This document shows positions 62,177 through 64,000 of a stretch of DNA of 64,000 bases, in pieces. The number at the start of each line of letters is the position of its first letter. Positions within the stretch are counted from its first letter, which is position 1. The position numbers were made by a program, and so were the translations under genes. The DNA is from Oryzomicrobium sp. (GTDB taxonomy: Bacteria > Pseudomonadota > Gammaproteobacteria > Burkholderiales > Rhodocyclaceae): the NCBI RefSeq assembly GCF_021287045.1, contig NZ_JAJTBG010000009.1, forward strand, positions 124,001 to 188,000. The letters are read 5' to 3'. The notes beneath the pieces were generated by a model. The model did no database searches. It had not been told where the DNA came from and worked only from the letters and a program-made list of their open reading frames with translations.

Positions 62177-63904
62177 TCAGCCCACCATCCCCGGGTTGCC
62201 GTCCACGCCCTTCAGCTTGGGCAGGTTGAGGGCCACGGGTTTCACGGTCTTGATGCTGCGCAGGTAGCCGGCCACCACGTCCCAGATCGGTTCGCCGCCG
62301 GCGGCCTTGGCGTCTTCGGACACCGGGGCCCAGCCGGCGACCTTGTAGGTCTTGGCCGGGTCGATGGGCTTGCCGTTGAGGCGCATGTCCTGGATGCGGC
62401 CGCCCATCTTGGCGGTGGGGTCGCAGGTGTATTGCAGGCCGCCCACCCGCACCATGTCGCCGCCCTGCTGGTAGTAGGGGTCCGGGTTGAAGAGGTTGTC
62501 GCAGACGTCTTCGAGCACGGTCTTGATCATCTCCCCGGTCATGTTGGTGACGGTGGTGTAGGGGTAGGTGATGGCGGTCTGGTCGAGGACGTGCTCCATG
62601 GTGATGGCCTGGCCGGGCAGCAGCGAGGTGCCCCAGCGGAAGCCGGGGGAGAAGGCGATCTCGGCGTCCTTGACCTTCATCAGGGCGTCCAGGATGACCT
62701 GGTCGAAGGTGCCGTTGAAGTTGCCGCGGCGGTAGAGCAGGCCCTCGGTGACGGCCAGCTGTTCGCCGAGCTTGCTCTCGTAGGGCGCGCGGATCTTGGC
62801 GATCAGCTCGTCCATGGCCTTGTCTGCCGGGATCAGGTTGGCGAACACGGGGAGCAGCTTGTAGCGGAAGTCGGCGACCTTGCCGTTCTTCACGTCGAAG
62901 TCGATCACGCCCAGGTACTTGCCGTTGGAGCCGGCGTTGGTGACCAGGGTAACGCCGCCGGCGTTCTTGACCTTGACCGGGGCGGGCACGCCGTCGTGGG
63001 TGTGGCCGCCCAGGATGGCGTCGATGCCGCGCACGCGGGAGGCCATCTTGAGGTCCACGTCCATGCCGTTGTGGGAGAGCACCACCACCACCTGGGCGCC
63101 CTGGCCGCGGGCCTCGTCCACCACCTTCTGCATGTTGTCGTCCTGGATGCCGAAGGTCCAGTCGGCCACCATGTAGCGTGGGTTGGCGATGGGGGTGTAG
63201 GGGAAGGCCTGGCCGATGATGGCCACGGGCACGCCGTTGATCTGCTTGATGACGTAGGGCTTGAACACCGGGTCGCCGAAGTCGTTGGTCTTGACGTTCT
63301 GGGCGACGATGTCGATCTTGCCGGCGAAGTCCTTCTCCTCGATCTCCTTGAGGCGCTCCATGCCGTAGGTGCATTCCCAGTGCAGGGTCATGACGTCCAC
63401 GCCGAGGGCCTTGCAGGCATCGACCATGTCCTGGGCGTTGGTCCACAGGCTGGTGCCGGAACCCTGCCAGGTGTCGCCGCCGTCGAGCAGCAGGGCTCCG
63501 GGGCGGGTGGCCTTCATGCGCTTGACCAGGGTGGCCAGGTGGGCGAAGCCGCCGACCTTGCCGTAGGTATGGGCGGCCTTTTCGAAGTCCAGGTAGGTGA
63601 AAGCGTGGGCGTCCGGGGTGCCCGGGCGGATGCCGAAGTGCTTGAGCAGGGCCTCACCCACCAGGTGGGGCACCTGGCCGCGCTGGCCGCCCAGGCCCAG
63701 GTTGACGTTGGGCTCGCGGAAGTAGATGGGCTTGAGCTGGGCGTGGCAGTCGGTCATGTGCAGCAGCGACACGTTGCCGAAGCGCGGCAGCTCGTACATC
63801 TTCGCCGCCGATTTTTCGGCCAGGGCGAAGTCGCTGTGCAGGGCGAAGCCGCCGGCGGCGGCCACCGCCAGCATGTTGAGGAATTCACGGCGGTTCATGC
63901 TCAT
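62177..63904 (-). CDS. soxB: Thiosulfohydrolase SoxB
   Basis: This 575-residue enzyme has a twin-arginine signal (MNRREFLNMLAVAAAGGFAL), so it is exported folded. SoxB is the dimanganese enzyme that hydrolytically releases sulfate from SoxY-bound thiosulfate in the periplasmic Sox pathway. The 5'-nucleotidase-type metal motifs are present: LLHMTDCHAQLKP, LLDGGDTWQGSG, VVLSHNGMDVD and GGHTHDG. GGDTWQGSGTSLWTNAQDMV is a SoxB-specific phrase. It distinguishes SoxB from ordinary 5'-nucleotidases. ATG 63904 is preceded by AAGGGA; the second ATG two codons later is possible. The gene is 82 bases downstream of another minus-strand gene and is followed by a terminator. Confidence 0.96.
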   Translation of the reverse strand: MSMNRREFLNMLAVAAAGGFALHSDFALAEKSAAKMYELPRFGNVSLLHMTDCHAQLKPIYFREPNVNLGLGGQRGQVPHLVGEALLKHFGIRPGTPDAHAFTYLDFEKAAHTYGKVGGFAHLATLVKRMKATRPGALLLDGGDTWQGSGTSLWTNAQDMVDACKALGVDVMTLHWECTYGMERLKEIEEKDFAGKIDIVAQNVKTNDFGDPVFKPYVIKQINGVPVAIIGQAFPYTPIANPRYMVADWTFGIQDDNMQKVVDEARGQGAQVVVVLSHNGMDVDLKMASRVRGIDAILGGHTHDGVPAPVKVKNAGGVTLVTNAGSNGKYLGVIDFDVKNGKVADFRYKLLPVFANLIPADKAMDELIAKIRAPYESKLGEQLAVTEGLLYRRGNFNGTFDQVILDALMKVKDAEIAFSPGFRWGTSLLPGQAITMEHVLDQTAITYPYTTVTNMTGEMIKTVLEDVCDNLFNPDPYYQQGGDMVRVGGLQYTCDPTAKMGGRIQDMRLNGKPIDPAKTYKVAGWAPVSEDAKAAGGEPIWDVVAGYLRSIKTVKPVALNLPKLKGVDGNPGMVG

Positions 63905-63986
63905 GGAGCTTGTCCCTTCCTTCTCTAAACGGAAAAAAAGCCCGAGCGACGGTGCCGGTCGGGCCAAGGGGGGTAAGTCGGGCGGC

Positions 63987-64000
63987 TCAGTCCTTGTTGA
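63987..64000 (-). CDS. C-terminal end of an upstream minus-strand gene (partial)
   Basis: The last codons AAC AAG GAC and TGA of a minus-strand frame can be read before the window edge. Because soxB follows at 82 bases it is probably another sox gene, but four codons cannot identify it. Confidence 0.35.

Overview
The window looks like chromosome from a high-GC betaproteobacterium. The order mlaF-E-D-A-C-B, ABC-2 ATPase and permease, BolA-like gene, murA is typical of that class. Together with soxB, an MSHA-like pilus locus and several diguanylate cyclases it suggests a respiratory, sulfur-oxidising member of the Rhodocyclales; that placement is an inference from gene content. I found no rRNA, tRNA, CRISPR array or complete insertion sequence.

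Region 1 (1-9.7 kb, minus strand): a TRAP transporter (dctP, dctQ and a dctM cut by the window edge) with its own promoter lies downstream of the mla-murA cluster. That cluster covers outer-membrane lipid asymmetry, an ABC-2 exporter, an IbaG/BolA protein and the first committed step of peptidoglycan synthesis. Region 2 (9.75-20.7 kb, plus strand): a nine-gene operon, mostly with 4-base start/stop overlaps, encodes a secretin, TPR protein, GspE-type ATPase, GspF platform protein, PilM/N-, PilO- and MshK-like assembly proteins, then two large pseudopilin-like proteins. No small major pilin is present. A diguanylate cyclase gene overlaps a heptose-phosphate adenylyltransferase gene (rfaE2) just after it.

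Region 3 (22.7-35.3 kb): a bile-acid-symporter-family transporter, an AraC regulator, lrgAB, a cupin, a YciI protein, a divergent quinone oxidoreductase/LysR pair, leuA, a GGDEF protein and an MHS-type MFS transporter. leuA is preceded by two consecutive leucine-rich leader reading frames, the second overlapping the leuA start. This is probably leucine-responsive control and is among the most interesting signals here. Region 4 (35.3-40 kb): a self-contained TonB uptake cluster (small His/Cys membrane protein, receptor, exbB, exbD, tonB) in which exbB is broken by a 4-bp tandem duplication.

Region 5 (40-53.5 kb): TauE/SafE permease, LysR regulator, an EamA transporter with a long histidine-rich tail, a MazG-like hydrolase, an Rnk/GreB-like protein, a CaiB/BaiF CoA-transferase, a 7TMR-DISM histidine kinase, an aldehyde dehydrogenase and a multi-PAS diguanylate cyclase. 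Region 6 (53.9-61.3 kb): a YeiE/YeiH regulator-exporter pair, then secreted HiuH-like and HbpS/GlcG-like proteins divergent from a CusR/HprR-type two-component system with a dyad matching the CusR/HprR box, then a LysR regulator divergent from a DUF554 membrane protein with repeated ATATCG operators. Region 7 (61.3-64 kb): a lower-GC orphan membrane-protein gene, then soxB, with the last codons of another minus-strand gene at the right edge.
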